DNA from: Agarivorans sp. TSD2052 | GTDB taxonomy: Bacteria; Pseudomonadota; Gammaproteobacteria; Enterobacterales; Celerinatantimonadaceae | Reading direction: 5' to 3' | Length of the DNA stretch: 64,000 nucleotides | Assembly: GCF_023238625.1 (NCBI RefSeq) | Contig: NZ_CP096670.1 | Coordinates: 3,486,001 to 3,550,000, forward strand | Part shown: piece by piece, positions 36,189 to 45,359 of the stretch | Layout of the letters: every line of letters starts with the position of its first letter | Position numbering within the stretch: position 1 is the first letter of the stretch | Position numbers and translations under genes: made by a program | The notes under the pieces: model-generated | What the model was told of the DNA's origin: nothing | The model's input: the letters and a program-made list of their open reading frames with translations, nothing else | Databases searched by the model: none

Positions 36189-37120
36189 CCGCGCCCATCA
36201 TCGTCAATTTGCTGTGTATGGGCTCTAGCAAAAGCTTGCTTGATATATCTTTCAGTAATCCGGGACCAATTTGGAACAGTTAATCGGTGAAAAATAGGGT
36301 CAAATGACTTGATGATCTGGTTTAGTTCCAGTTCCATCTTTGTCTGAGCCTTTGTTATTCGAGAAAGTACGAAAAAAGTGAGGATAAGAGCGATGACTGT
36401 GGTATCAAATGCCACTCCCATTTGACCAATCAAGTCGATAATTGCATGCAGAATTGTTTCATAATCAACTGAGGAAGTCTCTTTATCTAAGGCTTCTTTG
36501 ATGTTTTTGGAGAGATCATTCATGGAGATCATAATCCCTATAACAGTCCCTAGAAATCCTAGCATTGGTAACGCAATTCTTGTGAAATTGGGCCATGCCA
36601 GCTTCCCGAAATACTGATCTCGTATCATCTCTGTACGACGAGTTAGTTCCTCTTCCGAGCTCTTAACCTGCTGGGTGATCTGATAGGTTTTGAGGATAGC
36701 TATTACAATATTCTGAGCTTCGTGATGATTCTTATCCAATTTGTCGTAAGTGCTTTCGTTCAGAAGTGTCTTTATTTCAACCACCTGCTCTCCCTCGTTT
36801 GGGACATAGTCATGACAGGCAATTAGACTGCTACTTTTGAACTTATCAAGCGCAAAAACTGACTCAAAAGATTCTCGAAGTTTCCTCAGATCATGAACAT
36901 GTTTATCGCTAGACCGAATCGCGAACAGAGCCATATATAGACTAAGCGAAACAAGCAACAATTTAACAAACAAGACCCAGCTATCACCCCCTAAAACTTG
37001 AGCTTCCAATTTACTTAAAGAGCCGAGTACAGATACTTGCCCTTGACCAAAAATTTTCATTACTTCCCAAAACACTGCTAGGGTTAAGGCTGCTATTAAA
37101 AATAAAACTCTCGATAACAT
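36185..37120 (-). CDS. MotA/TolQ/ExbB-family proton channel protein
   Basis: This 311-residue inner-membrane protein has two N-terminal TMs (about 1-20 and 46-67), a cytoplasmic region of about 110 residues, then the paired pore helices: RIALPMLGFLGTVIGIMISM (about 180-200) and MGVAFDTTVIALILTFFVLS (about 235-254). These match the MotA/TolQ/ExbB domain, in which proton flow through the pore drives rotation of partner subunits. AAGGGA precedes ATG 37120. It is 9 bases after the secreted-protein gene and overlaps the next gene. It is neither ExbB nor flagellar MotA in context. Confidence 0.88.
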   Translation of the reverse strand: MLSRVLFLIAALTLAVFWEVMKIFGQGQVSVLGSLSKLEAQVLGGDSWVLFVKLLLVSLSLYMALFAIRSSDKHVHDLRKLRESFESVFALDKFKSSSLIACHDYVPNEGEQVVEIKTLLNESTYDKLDKNHHEAQNIVIAILKTYQITQQVKSSEEELTRRTEMIRDQYFGKLAWPNFTRIALPMLGFLGTVIGIMISMNDLSKNIKEALDKETSSVDYETILHAIIDLIGQMGVAFDTTVIALILTFFVLSRITKAQTKMELELNQIIKSFDPIFHRLTVPNWSRITERYIKQAFARAHTQQIDDDGRG

Positions 37121-37129
37121 GTTAATCCC

Positions 37130-37903
37130 TTATTTTGTTATTGCAGCAGGAGGTGCTAAAAGCTCAGGGGCAGCTTTCTGAAACTTCGAAGATGAAGATA
37201 TAGACACCAGAGCTAGATCCAAAGGAACTGTTTCAGGTTGGGTATCATCAGTTGGAGGCTCCAATGAATCCATATTCTTTAGACTCGGACTTGCTTTCTC
37301 ACAACCTTTACCTTTATTAGCCTCACATTTCTCGAGCTTTGTCTTGGAAGACATCAAGAGTTCTCTGTACCGTTCTAGGCGTTTGATGTTCCTACTAACT
37401 CGCGCTTGGTCATTTTTGAGACGTATAATCAAAGTCGAGTAATCCTCGCACCCAGCAGCTCCACAATCAGAAAGCTGCTTAATTATTGAGTCACCACCTT
37501 GGTCGCTAAAAGCAACCAAAGCTGTTCCAATAAAGAGCTTGGACTTTTGGTAATAAGTAATTGAAGTATCGATTAGCTTGATAGCATCCACGCACTTTTT
37601 CACAGTGTTAGGAGCCTTAACAATTTCAGTGAGGCAAGACGGAGAACCTGTGTAGCATGAAGATATCAGTTTACCGCTGCTGATCAGGCATGATGTTCCC
37701 TTAGCCCCCGCTTTTAGACCGACTTCAAATGCTTTATCTTCAGCTTGCCTAGCAAGTGAACGTGTACCTGATATGTCACGGAGGATTTCTTGACATTCTG
37801 CTCGTAGCTTCTTTATTTTGTTGCTAGGACACTCTGCTGCTTCCGCTGTAGCCACAGTGAAAAAAACTAGAAAGAGTCCATATACTACGTAACGTTGTTT
37901 CAT
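37130..37903 (-). CDS. Secreted Cys-containing helical protein, first gene of the channel operon
   Basis: This 257-residue protein has a signal peptide (about 1-22, ending AEA). The mature part is helical with about ten Cys, several spaced as pairs (CLISSGKLISSC, CGAAGC), so it should be disulfide-bonded in the periplasm. A basic coiled-coil-like segment (RLKNDQARVSRNIKRLERYRELL) and a Pro/Ser-rich tail end it. It leads the five-gene operon 37903-28642; GGGAAG precedes ATG. No family is recognised. Confidence 0.78.
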   Translation of the reverse strand: MKQRYVVYGLFLVFFTVATAEAAECPSNKIKKLRAECQEILRDISGTRSLARQAEDKAFEVGLKAGAKGTSCLISSGKLISSCYTGSPSCLTEIVKAPNTVKKCVDAIKLIDTSITYYQKSKLFIGTALVAFSDQGGDSIIKQLSDCGAAGCEDYSTLIIRLKNDQARVSRNIKRLERYRELLMSSKTKLEKCEANKGKGCEKASPSLKNMDSLEPPTDDTQPETVPLDLALVSISSSSKFQKAAPELLAPPAAITK

Positions 37904-38489
37904 CAGCTTCCCTGCTTTCCGTAGACAACCTCCTTAATTATTAACAGCCGCTCAAAAAATAGTCAACCATTGATCAACATTTAACCAACAGTCAACCACC
38001 AATAGTTCAGAAATTCTGTTCATAGATAAGGTACGTGCTGAATTAGACGACGTTTAAATACTTATCGGTTAGATAATTAGCATTAAAGCTGAGGTCTCCA
38101 TCTTATTGGGTTGCGTTAAGGCACTACTATCAAAATCAAAGATAAATACACGTTAAATATCGAAGGATTAAAATAGTGCGTATATGGATGTAACTTATGA
38201 CTATCTCGATAAGCAGGGTAAGTGCGCCTACCCATCGGTTGCGGGCAAACAGCATTCATAATTCCAAATAATCAATAAGGCCGAACCGAAGTATAAAATA
38301 ATCGACTATATTCTATTAGGAAAGTGCACTTGGGTTGAGAGCACATATGTCAATTTGGTCCCCAATCGGTCCCCCAAGTATGCAACCACACCAATGTTTA
38401 TGGGCGTCTTCACTTTCTGTATCGGAAAGTAATAAAAAGGACTAACATCCAAACCTGATAGACAACTCAACTCTACAGTTCGCTATTTA
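37904..38489. other. Upstream region of the channel operon
   Basis: AT-rich sequence with no gene seen. Near 37960-38000 there are several close copies of a TCAACCA/TTAACCA motif on the plus strand (37970-38000), possibly a regulator site for the operon on the minus strand. A TTAAGGAGG-like stretch lies about 35 bases before the first gene. No certain promoter is seen. Confidence 0.35.
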
Positions 38490-38651
38490 TTATGTGGCAA
38501 TGACACTCTCGCTGCTCTCAGCAGCTTTACTAACTTGATCAGACCACCCCTGCATTAACTCCATGCGGTCTTTAAGGTAAGTCGCTTTATTGTAAGTATT
38601 CCTCATACTGCTCTGAGGTGCTTTAAGCAGAGGCACCCTTGCTCTTGGCAT
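38490..38651 (-). pseudogene. C-terminal remnant of a tyrosine-recombinase integrase
   Basis: A minus-strand frame from 38651 to TAA 38490-38492 encodes 53 residues including SMRNTYNKATYLKDRMELMQGWSDQ. This resembles the last helices of P4-like phage/island integrases, which commonly end with 'Y-N-R-A-x-Y-L-E-x-R-R-x-M-M-Q-x-W-A-D'. The catalytic part is absent. It sits beside a decayed copy of the tRNA-Trp 3' end, as expected of an island edge. The family link is from recognition of this tail motif. Confidence 0.6.
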
Positions 38652-38782
38652 TTAGGTAAGCCCTAGCGCGTAAATGATGATAGGGGCACACCAGGGCTTA
38701 AATAAAAAATAGAATGTAAGCACTGATGATGGCGATGAGAAATTCAAGCCGCATACCTTACGCGACGCTAAAGATTTTTGTA

Positions 38783-38853
38783 GAGAAAGCCAGAAACGAA
38801 AAAGGTCAGCTAAATCGCTGGCCTTTAAAATTTGCCTAGGTCGGAGGGATTCG
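38783..38853 (-). repeat. Decayed copy of the tRNA-Trp 3' end and terminator (att-like)
   Basis: About 70 bases align with 40361-40430: AGAAAGCCAGAAA, GAAAAAGG, CAGCT, CTGGCCTTT, AAATTTG and GGAGNGATTCG are shared, including the tRNA terminator hairpin and the last bases of the tRNA gene. It is diverged and cannot form a tRNA. It is most likely an old att repeat left by integration at tRNA-Trp. Confidence 0.7.
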
Positions 38854-38959
38854 TCTATAAAAGAGCACTGGCGGCAAGCTTTAGAGACACTACACTCGCT
38901 TTCCAGCCCCATTAAAATGAGGCTGGATAAGTTCTGGGGGCCTCGAGCTCAAAGCCCTT

Positions 38960-39997
38960 TTAATGACCGTTTAGCTTAAGTTTAGAGAAAGTAACACTAT
39001 TGTAGTCGCCGCTTTTCTTATCAACTGCGAAATCGCCAGTACCCGCACAACCGGTTCCCCATACTGGATGAGAGTCTTGTACACTACATTGGCCATAAGC
39101 GCCTGCTTTGAAGTAGAAATCATCTTCAGCATAACCGCGCGCAAAATCTTTATCATCATAGCCTTTGCTTAGGTCAATATCGTAAGTGACTGGCTTGTGA
39201 CGAGCAGTTTCAAAGCTTAAGTGCATGATAGTGCCCTCAACAACGACCTTGTAACTAAACTCTTCGCCTAGAGCGATACCAGCTTCACCAGGGTCGTGTT
39301 GATTTTCCCAAGTGTTACCCCAAACAGGAAGTGAGATATCGATGCGGTTTGAGTCTTTTTTAGCTAAGTTACGCTCGTAGTTCCAAAACACCGAACCATA
39401 TTCATGGCCTGGCAGTTTTTTAAAGAAGATCTTAAGTGGCTCGTTACCATGGCCAAAGCCAGTTTTAGCTTTAATGATTTCATTATGCTTCTTGGCGTGG
39501 ATCTGACCAACCACGACAGAGTGAGCAGGCCCTTTTTCTGAATGCTTAGCATTTAAAGAAACATGATTTACTTTTAAGCTTGCTTCCAAGGTGCCACCTA
39601 CAGCACTGTAGCTTTCTGCTTCAGGGTGACTAGTCAGTGCCCATTGATTTAGCTTATCTGCGGTATCAATATGAAACAATGCACCACGCGGCATTTGGCG
39701 AAGTTCAGAACGCGCATTTTTCGAGTTTTTAGTGGTAATTGCTTTGTTATGCACCTCAAAAACCATGTTGCCATCGGCATCTAAGAAGAAGAAATCATTG
39801 TGCGAGAAACTCATCATCGCAACGCCTTCAATCTCATCCACTCTGCCGTCTTCATTAATGTCTGAAGGGATGGTGATTTTCCAATTACGCATATCAAATT
39901 TATCTGCCGGTACAGGGTACGACACCCCATTGTTAGCTAAAGTAGCAATAGGTAAAGACAGTAGTAGAGCACCTGTCACAACGTGTTTTGTAATCAT
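38960..39997 (-). CDS. Alginate lyase, polysaccharide lyase family 7
   Basis: This 345-residue secreted enzyme starts at ATG 39997 (GGAG eight bases upstream) with signal peptide to about TLA. All three PL7 active-site strands are present: RSELRQM (96-102), QIH (about 165-167, with the catalytic His) and YFKAGAYGQC (about 294-303, with the catalytic Tyr). QIH rather than QVH often goes with polyguluronate preference. An EF-hand/dockerin-like loop DINEDGRVDEIEG lies near residue 42. It cleaves alginate by beta-elimination (EC 4.2.2.3 or 4.2.2.11). It lies between tRNA-Trp and the att-like repeat. Confidence 0.95.
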   Translation of the reverse strand: MITKHVVTGALLLSLPIATLANNGVSYPVPADKFDMRNWKITIPSDINEDGRVDEIEGVAMMSFSHNDFFFLDADGNMVFEVHNKAITTKNSKNARSELRQMPRGALFHIDTADKLNQWALTSHPEAESYSAVGGTLEASLKVNHVSLNAKHSEKGPAHSVVVGQIHAKKHNEIIKAKTGFGHGNEPLKIFFKKLPGHEYGSVFWNYERNLAKKDSNRIDISLPVWGNTWENQHDPGEAGIALGEEFSYKVVVEGTIMHLSFETARHKPVTYDIDLSKGYDDKDFARGYAEDDFYFKAGAYGQCSVQDSHPVWGTGCAGTGDFAVDKKSGDYNSVTFSKLKLNGH

Positions 39998-40045
39998 CCT
40001 TAAGTCTCCATTATGCAATATTGTAATACATAATAGGCCAGTCAA

Positions 40046-40373
40046 AATAAAATAAAAGTAAGCACTCTACGTTGTGTATGCTTGCTCACATTTTCTATGC
40101 TCTGTTTTTATTTAGCGTAAAAAAGGGGGCGGAGTAAAATTAAATTCACTTTTGATTTAACTATATCAATCCTATCGGCCTCTTTCCCTAAGGCTTCATC
40201 AGAAAAACCAAGCCCTACGTGAACACAATAGACATTGTTTGCTCTGTGAATAAGTGTGTTGGTTTTCACTACTTTCACCTGATTACACAATAAACCGAAT
40301 CGCAGGCTTTAACAAAGTAAGGGTTTAGGAATTGATGAGGGTAGCCTGAGAGCGGGAAATAGAAAGCCAGAAA
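40046..40373. other. Intergenic region upstream of the alginate lyase gene
   Basis: AT-rich, with only short frames lacking ribosome sites. It should contain the minus-strand promoter of the alginate lyase gene; no confident -35/-10 pair was picked out. Confidence 0.35.
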
Positions 40374-40404
40374 TGAAAAAGGCCAGCTAATAAGCTGGCC
40401 TTTA
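40374..40404 (-). terminator. Terminator of tRNA-Trp
   Basis: GGCCAGCT (40381-40388) pairs with AGCTGGCC (40393-40400). On the minus strand the stem runs into CCTTTTTC, a standard intrinsic terminator a few bases after the tRNA 3' end. Confidence 0.85.
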
Positions 40405-40408
40405 AATT

Positions 40409-40484
40409 TGGCAGGGGCGGAGAGATTCGAACTCCCAACATTCGGATTTGGAATCCGACGTTCTGCCATTGGAACTACGCCCCT
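40409..40484 (-). tRNA. tRNA-Trp (CCA)
   Basis: On the minus strand the gene begins AGGGGCGTAGTTCCAATGG and ends with the encoded CCA. The anticodon CCA lies in the loop ATTCCAAAT closed by a CGGAT-type stem, and the T-arm GGGAGTTCGAATCTCTCC is intact. It is 76 bases long with CCA. A decayed copy of its 3' end at 38783-38853 suggests use as an island integration site. Confidence 0.97.
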
Positions 40485-40743
40485 GCAACGGAAACGAATT
40501 ATACATAAGCCAGTTTAAAGGTAAAGCGCTTATATCGCGCTTTTGATTAAGCGAACAAAGAACCAGCAATTTGACTAAAAATCTCGCATTCACGCTGAAA
40601 AATCAAACAAATTGGCAACGATTTATTTTTTAACTAACGCACACTTCCCCGCACGCCATGTTGCTAATTTGTTAAATTGGCGAAAACATCACTCAAGTGG
40701 ACAGACCTGTAGCTGAAACCCTAACAATAATACGAGCCTAAAC

Positions 40744-42201
40744 ATGTTAAACCCAGTAGAAATATACGGATATATTTTTAAACCACGCGCAATCATTGAA
40801 GAAGACCAGCAACAAGCGATTAAAACGCTGCTATTTTATTTATTTTTTGGTTTGCTGGTAGGTATTTACAGTGGCTTTAAATGGCAAAAATATGATCACC
40901 AAGCGCTGATCATCAGCTCATTAGCACTGATCGTTATCACCTTATTCGCCAGTATGTTATTGCGTTCTGGCTGGCATTATCTAGTGGTAGGCAACCTAGC
41001 CTTAAGCGGCATGGTATTGCACGCCATGAATATTGTTTATCAATCAGGTGGCCTGCTTGATTCACCCCACTTATATTGGCTACCCACCTTGTCACTGCTC
41101 AGCTACTTGGCGACCAACCGGCTATGGGGAAATATCTGGACCGGGATTTTGTTTAGCATTGGCTTTGTGATGCTGCTAGCAGACTATCAAGGTGCTAGCT
41201 TTCCACAAATGCAGTTGCCTGAGCGCGCCATGACAATAGAGCTATTCTCAGGCTTTATGCTACCGCTATTATTACTGTGGATTGGCCAAAACTATGCGCT
41301 ACGTTTAAAAGATCAGGCCTATCTTCAGGCTAAACAAGCGCAGTTAACTAACCACAATATCGCGCAAGCTTCAGAGCAATCTAAACAGCAACTGCAGCAA
41401 GTGGTTGAACACGCCAGCGATAGCTCTACTCAATTGGTCAGCTCGGCGACTAATATGTCTAGCACAGTGCAGCAAATGAACAGTAAAGCTGCCCAAATAG
41501 CTCAAAGTTCAGCTGACCAACATCAGTCGATAAATCACATTAACCAACACCTTGCTCAGATGGGTTCGGTGCTGGCTCGGGCCAATCAAGCCACTTTGCA
41601 ATTGCTAGATTTATCCCAACAAGCCACCGGAAATGCTGAACAAAGCGCGCAAGCAATTAGCCAAACCGAGCACTCGATGCAAAAAATCCTTACTAGCAAC
41701 CAACAGATCAACAGCGTTACCGAGATCATCAGTGATATTGCCAATCAAACCAACCTACTGGCCTTAAATGCCGCCATTGAGGCAGCTAGAGCCGGAGAAC
41801 AAGGTCGTGGCTTCTCGGTAGTGGCAGACCAAGTAAGAGAGCTAAGCCAGCGCAGTAGTCAATCTACCCAGCAAATACGTAGTTTGTTGGAAATCTGTTC
41901 AGCCGACGTACAACAGGGGCACCATGTGGTTGAACAAAGCGGACGAATTTTGCATAACATTATCACTCTAGTGCAGGATATTTCAGAGGGCGTTGGCCAA
42001 ATGGCCGAGGTGATGCAACAACAAGCGAATACCGTGGCTGACATAATTGGGATGAGCTCTCAGGTATCTGACTTTAGCCAACATAATTCACAAAGTAGCT
42101 CAGCCTTACTCGACAATACCGAGCAGCTAACCGGCATTGCCAATCAGCTGCAAGATATGGCGGCGCAGCTACATCAAACCGTCGCTCAGCAAGAAGCCTA
42201 G
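40744..42201 (+). CDS. Chemoreceptor with multi-helix membrane N-terminus
   Basis: This 485-residue methyl-accepting chemotaxis protein has about six TM helices in residues 25-200 and no large periplasmic sensor domain. It then has a cytoplasmic signalling coiled coil with the tip [20 protein letters not shown] near residue 332. There is no HAMP domain. Such receptors sense signals in or near the membrane. It is a single-gene unit after tRNA-Trp (divergent). Confidence 0.88.
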   Translation: MLNPVEIYGYIFKPRAIIEEDQQQAIKTLLFYLFFGLLVGIYSGFKWQKYDHQALIISSLALIVITLFASMLLRSGWHYLVVGNLALSGMVLHAMNIVYQSGGLLDSPHLYWLPTLSLLSYLATNRLWGNIWTGILFSIGFVMLLADYQGASFPQMQLPERAMTIELFSGFMLPLLLLWIGQNYALRLKDQAYLQAKQAQLTNHNIAQASEQSKQQLQQVVEHASDSSTQLVSSATNMSSTVQQMNSKAAQIAQSSADQHQSINHINQHLAQMGSVLARANQATLQLLDLSQQATGNAEQSAQAISQTEHSMQKILTSNQQINSVTEIISDIANQTNLLALNAAIEAARAGEQGRGFSVVADQVRELSQRSSQSTQQIRSLLEICSADVQQGHHVVEQSGRILHNIITLVQDISEGVGQMAEVMQQQANTVADIIGMSSQVSDFSQHNSQSSSALLDNTEQLTGIANQLQDMAAQLHQTVAQQEA

Positions 42202-42231
42202 GTAAACGAGCTAAGGCTTACAAAAATGGAG

Positions 42232-42672
42232 CTAACAGTCTTGCGCAGACATTTTGGCTTTTAAAAAGTCACTATGGCTTAAATAAATAAGGTCAGACAC
42301 TTGGCGAATCAGCGCTTCTTCTTGGGGATCAATAACACCGTCGGCGTAGGCTACTTTCCATAAGGCTTCGGTAAACTGGTAACGGTGCTGGTAATCAAGC
42401 TCTTTAACGTGGCGCGTAAAATCAAATACTGAGATAGCTTGATTTGCTTCAGCTTGCGCTTGAATAAACAAATGCTCAGCTTCTTGATCGCTTAGCTCAA
42501 ACAGACGCTTTATTTTACGCAAGATCACTGCATTCTCGGCATTGCTTTGCTGGCTATCACTTTGGCTTAGCTGCACCAATAAAGTGGCAGCGGCTAATTC
42601 AACATTGGGCCCGTTATCATTATCGGTACCATCAACAGTTGCTTGTAAAAATTCTCTAAGAGCCTTAAGCAT
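42232..42672 (-). CDS. TerB-like (tellurite resistance) family protein
   Basis: This 146-residue helical cytoplasmic protein resembles the stand-alone TerB/DjlA-type domain: LAAATLLVQLSQSD near the start, an acidic helix FELSDQEAEHLF and WKVAYADGVIDPQEEALIRQVSDL with acidic, possibly metal-binding residues. Function in tellurite resistance is not implied by the fold alone. It is convergent with the chemoreceptor gene. Confidence 0.82.
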   Translation of the reverse strand: MLKALREFLQATVDGTDNDNGPNVELAAATLLVQLSQSDSQQSNAENAVILRKIKRLFELSDQEAEHLFIQAQAEANQAISVFDFTRHVKELDYQHRYQFTEALWKVAYADGVIDPQEEALIRQVSDLIYLSHSDFLKAKMSAQDC

Positions 42673-42771
42673 TGGCCTTCCTATTTACACATATCGAGAT
42701 AAGCGAGCATAAACCAGCCGCAGAAAAATGCCAAATCAACTGGAAATAATTATTATCAGGAAGCAGAAATG

Positions 42772-42799
42772 AAAAAGCCTCGTCATAAGACGAGGCTTT
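42772..42799 (-). terminator. Terminator of tRNA-Thr
   Basis: AAAGCCTCGTC (42774-42784) pairs with GACGAGGCTTT (42789-42799) and on the minus strand runs into TTTTTC, directly after the tRNA. Confidence 0.88.
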
Positions 42800-42806
42800 A
42801 AAAGGA

Positions 42807-42882
<76 letters not shown>

Positions 42883-43061
42883 ACACTGTTGGTACTGCTG
42901 ATACGCTGTATCGAGCGAGCGCTATTAAACGGATTTTCGGCTTGTTTGTCAACGTTAGAGGCAAAAAAAAATGTAGAATTTGTTTAAGTGCTAATTTTAT
43001 ATACAAGCTAGCTACTTTTTCAGCACTAAACTCTGCTTTATTCGCCCGCTTGAGCCACTGA

Positions 43062-43452
43062 AACTTAAGCGCGGCATTTATAATGCTCGCTGCAATCATA
43101 AGCCAACAACGCTGCTATGGCATGCTTCATCTCAATATCCAGTTGCTTGCTCCTTTAATAGCTTAAATACAACAAAGCAGTATGCTAGCCGTCGATGAAT
43201 AATTAAGACCAACCAACCTATAAAGCTTATGTGCTTAGCCCTTCTTAAGTACTGCTATGGTTTTTACTGGCGAATACCAGTACCTACTTGACTACGCGCT
43301 CATAAGAAGACTTATCTGCCGAACAGAGACAGTTTGATTGCAAGACTATGACAGAGCTAACATTGCTAAGCCTTCGCACTTTGTTTAGTGTACTACACTG
43401 ATTTAGGCTGGTAACAATGCCGCTACACTGGGCAAACCTCACGGAGAGAATA
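43062..43452. other. Intergenic region upstream of yvcK
   Basis: About 390 bases with no gene, RNA or repeat that I can support. It should hold the yvcK promoter. Confidence 0.4.
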
Positions 43453-44484
43453 GTGGTTAAGAATACAATTTCTATTGCAACAATTGGTGGCGGAAGCGGC
43501 CATTTTGTATTGCTATCAGCCTTAAGAGACGCCGACGCGCTAACCATCAGCGCAATTGTATCAATGACCGACAGTGGCGGCAGTACCGGACGTTTACGTG
43601 ACGAATTAGGTATTTTGCCACCGGGTGATATTTTAAAGTGTGTATTGGCACTTTCCCCCTACCGAGAACTCGCTCGAAAGCTATTACTAAAACGTTTTAC
43701 CAAAGGTAAACGCCTGGCCGGCCATAGTGCCGGCAATATGCTACTAACGATGCTATCGCAATACAGTGGTTCGTTTTCAGAAGGCATTCAGGGTTTAGCG
43801 CAAATGTTAGATGTTGAAGGTGAAATACTGCCGGTCACCATTGATAAATCCACGTTAGTGGCCGAGCTAACCAGTGGCGAGCGGATCTTTGGCGAAAGTG
43901 CCATTGACCTGCCACGCGGTGATCAACGCGAAAAAATAGCCAATGTCTTTTTGGTTCCTCATCATGCTGAGCAAGTAAGGGTTTACCCACCCGTTATTGA
44001 GCGAATAGATAGCGTAAAAGCCATTATTTTAGGGCCGGGTGACTTGTATACCAGCATCATTCCGAATTTGTTGGTACCCGGTGTTAAGCAAGCTATCATC
44101 AATAGTCAGGCAAAGCTTGTCTACGTAAGTAACATCATGACTAAGTTTGGCGAAACCGATGGTTACCAATTAGAGCAGTTTATTGACGAGTTAGAGCACT
44201 ATTTAGGTCGCCCGCTTGATGTAGTGGTGGTTAACAACCACGAGCCTAGCCAAGAGATGATCACAAACTACAACCTCGAACGCGCCCAAGTGGTGGAAAT
44301 AGACGATATCGCCCAGCTAAAAGAACGCTATCAAGTTATACACGCGGATCTTATTGACGAAACCAGTACCATTTTAAGGCACGACTCAGAGAAATTAACT
44401 GCGGCGCTATTGCCCTATTTAATGGAGCTAGCCCCCAATAGCAATACCATTGCCACTAGTAATGTAAGCATTATGAGTGGTTAA
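43453..44484 (+). CDS. yvcK: YvcK/CofD-like gluconeogenesis factor
   Basis: This protein of about 343 residues belongs to the YvcK family (UDP-sugar-binding, CofD fold). The phosphate-binding GGGSGHF near residue 11 and SMTDSGGSTGRLRDELG near 36-52 are diagnostic, as are GHSAGNMLL and LGPGDLYTSI. GTG 43453 has GGAGAG five bases upstream and puts the glycine motif at the usual distance from the N-terminus; a start 12 codons earlier is possible. In other bacteria the family affects growth on gluconeogenic carbon and cell-wall synthesis. Confidence 0.92.
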   Translation: MVKNTISIATIGGGSGHFVLLSALRDADALTISAIVSMTDSGGSTGRLRDELGILPPGDILKCVLALSPYRELARKLLLKRFTKGKRLAGHSAGNMLLTMLSQYSGSFSEGIQGLAQMLDVEGEILPVTIDKSTLVAELTSGERIFGESAIDLPRGDQREKIANVFLVPHHAEQVRVYPPVIERIDSVKAIILGPGDLYTSIIPNLLVPGVKQAIINSQAKLVYVSNIMTKFGETDGYQLEQFIDELEHYLGRPLDVVVVNNHEPSQEMITNYNLERAQVVEIDDIAQLKERYQVIHADLIDETSTILRHDSEKLTAALLPYLMELAPNSNTIATSNVSIMSG

Positions 44485-44532
44485 AATAGATTGTTTATCA
44501 AGCTGCCCATGGGTGTTCACTATCAAACAACA

Positions 44533-45021
44533 CTAACGCAACTTGTTATTCGTCCCCCCAGCAAGTGCAGCATCAGGCATGCGTTGAATTAAATCATCTA
44601 ACTGAACAAACACAGGCCCCATGGCTGGTTCGTATTTATTCTGCCAATGCCATTGCCAGACTTCCTCGCCTAGTGTCCAAGTAATTGCTTTACCTGCGCC
44701 TTGCTCAGCGTGGTAAGAGGAAGCAAATTGCTTGGGCACTTGTTGCAACATCGCATAAAAATCTGAACAAACCAACATAGACAGTTGCTGAACCGACTCG
44801 CTCGCTGTGTTGCTACCTTGGGAAGTTTGGCGTAGTGAATAATGGAGGTTTTCACAATCAAGGTTCAGGGTAGTGGTTCCATCAACACGCTGGAAAATGA
44901 AGCTCAGTTGAAACGGCGGTGCACTTTTCTCAAAAAAAGCCACCCACACAATAGCTGCTCCAACGAACAGAATGAACGCTCCGAAAAAAGTCGACTTGAG
45001 ATAACTTTGTTTGTTTACCAT
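44533..45021 (-). CDS. Membrane-anchored protein of unknown function
   Basis: This 162-residue protein has one N-terminal TM (about 12-30) and an extracytoplasmic domain of about 130 residues with two Cys (NLDCENLHYSL and MLVCSDFYAML). ATG 45021 is preferred to a TTG one codon earlier. It is convergent with yvcK. No family is recognised; the sequence looks like a genuine but lineage-restricted protein. Confidence 0.7.
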   Translation of the reverse strand: MVNKQSYLKSTFFGAFILFVGAAIVWVAFFEKSAPPFQLSFIFQRVDGTTTLNLDCENLHYSLRQTSQGSNTASESVQQLSMLVCSDFYAMLQQVPKQFASSYHAEQGAGKAITWTLGEEVWQWHWQNKYEPAMGPVFVQLDDLIQRMPDAALAGGTNNKLR

Positions 45022-45350
45022 CAATTACCGTCCCTGCTTAATCTAACCAGTCGTCCACTCGCGAAGCGCTATGTTGTATAACGACAAATAGAGCCTATTT
45101 CCTTGGTTACTGTTATAAAGATAGGAGATAACAAGCCACTTTAAAAGCCTTTATTTGATAAAACGCTCAATTAATTTAAATTGAAAAGACTGAAAAATAA
45201 AATTAGTTAAATGAAATGAAGCGCTTACTAAAAATGGTGTTTTTTCGTTCGGAATAATCATCGTAATCAGAAATAAATAAAAACTTTTATACTGATAAGA
45301 CCACACATCGCATGATTTTTGCTAAAATCGCCGGTCGCAGAGTTTAGCAA
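45022..45350. other. AT-rich intergenic region before the DUF3581 gene
   Basis: No gene is seen. A TAAAAT (45323-45328) in GCTAAAATCG about 30 bases before the next start is a plausible -10. The rest is AT-rich without clear structure. Confidence 0.4.
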
Positions 45351-45359
45351 GTGAAAATA

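Noticed and set aside
35156..37120. Zorya defence system (ZorA/ZorB)
   Set aside because: The channel and one-TM proteins could suggest it, but neither small protein has an OmpA-like domain and no ZorC/ZorD/ZorE helicase or nuclease is present.
35156..37120. A second TonB-ExbB-ExbD set
   Set aside because: There is no TonB C-terminal domain, and the giant protein in the same operon has no place in TonB systems.
38652..38912. 86-codon minus-strand frame at the island edge
   Set aside because: It runs across the decayed tRNA-Trp/terminator copy and has no ribosome site, so it is not a credible gene.
40108..40290. 60-codon minus-strand frame upstream of the alginate lyase gene
   Set aside because: No ribosome site, no similarity recognised and a composition like the AT-rich spacer around it.
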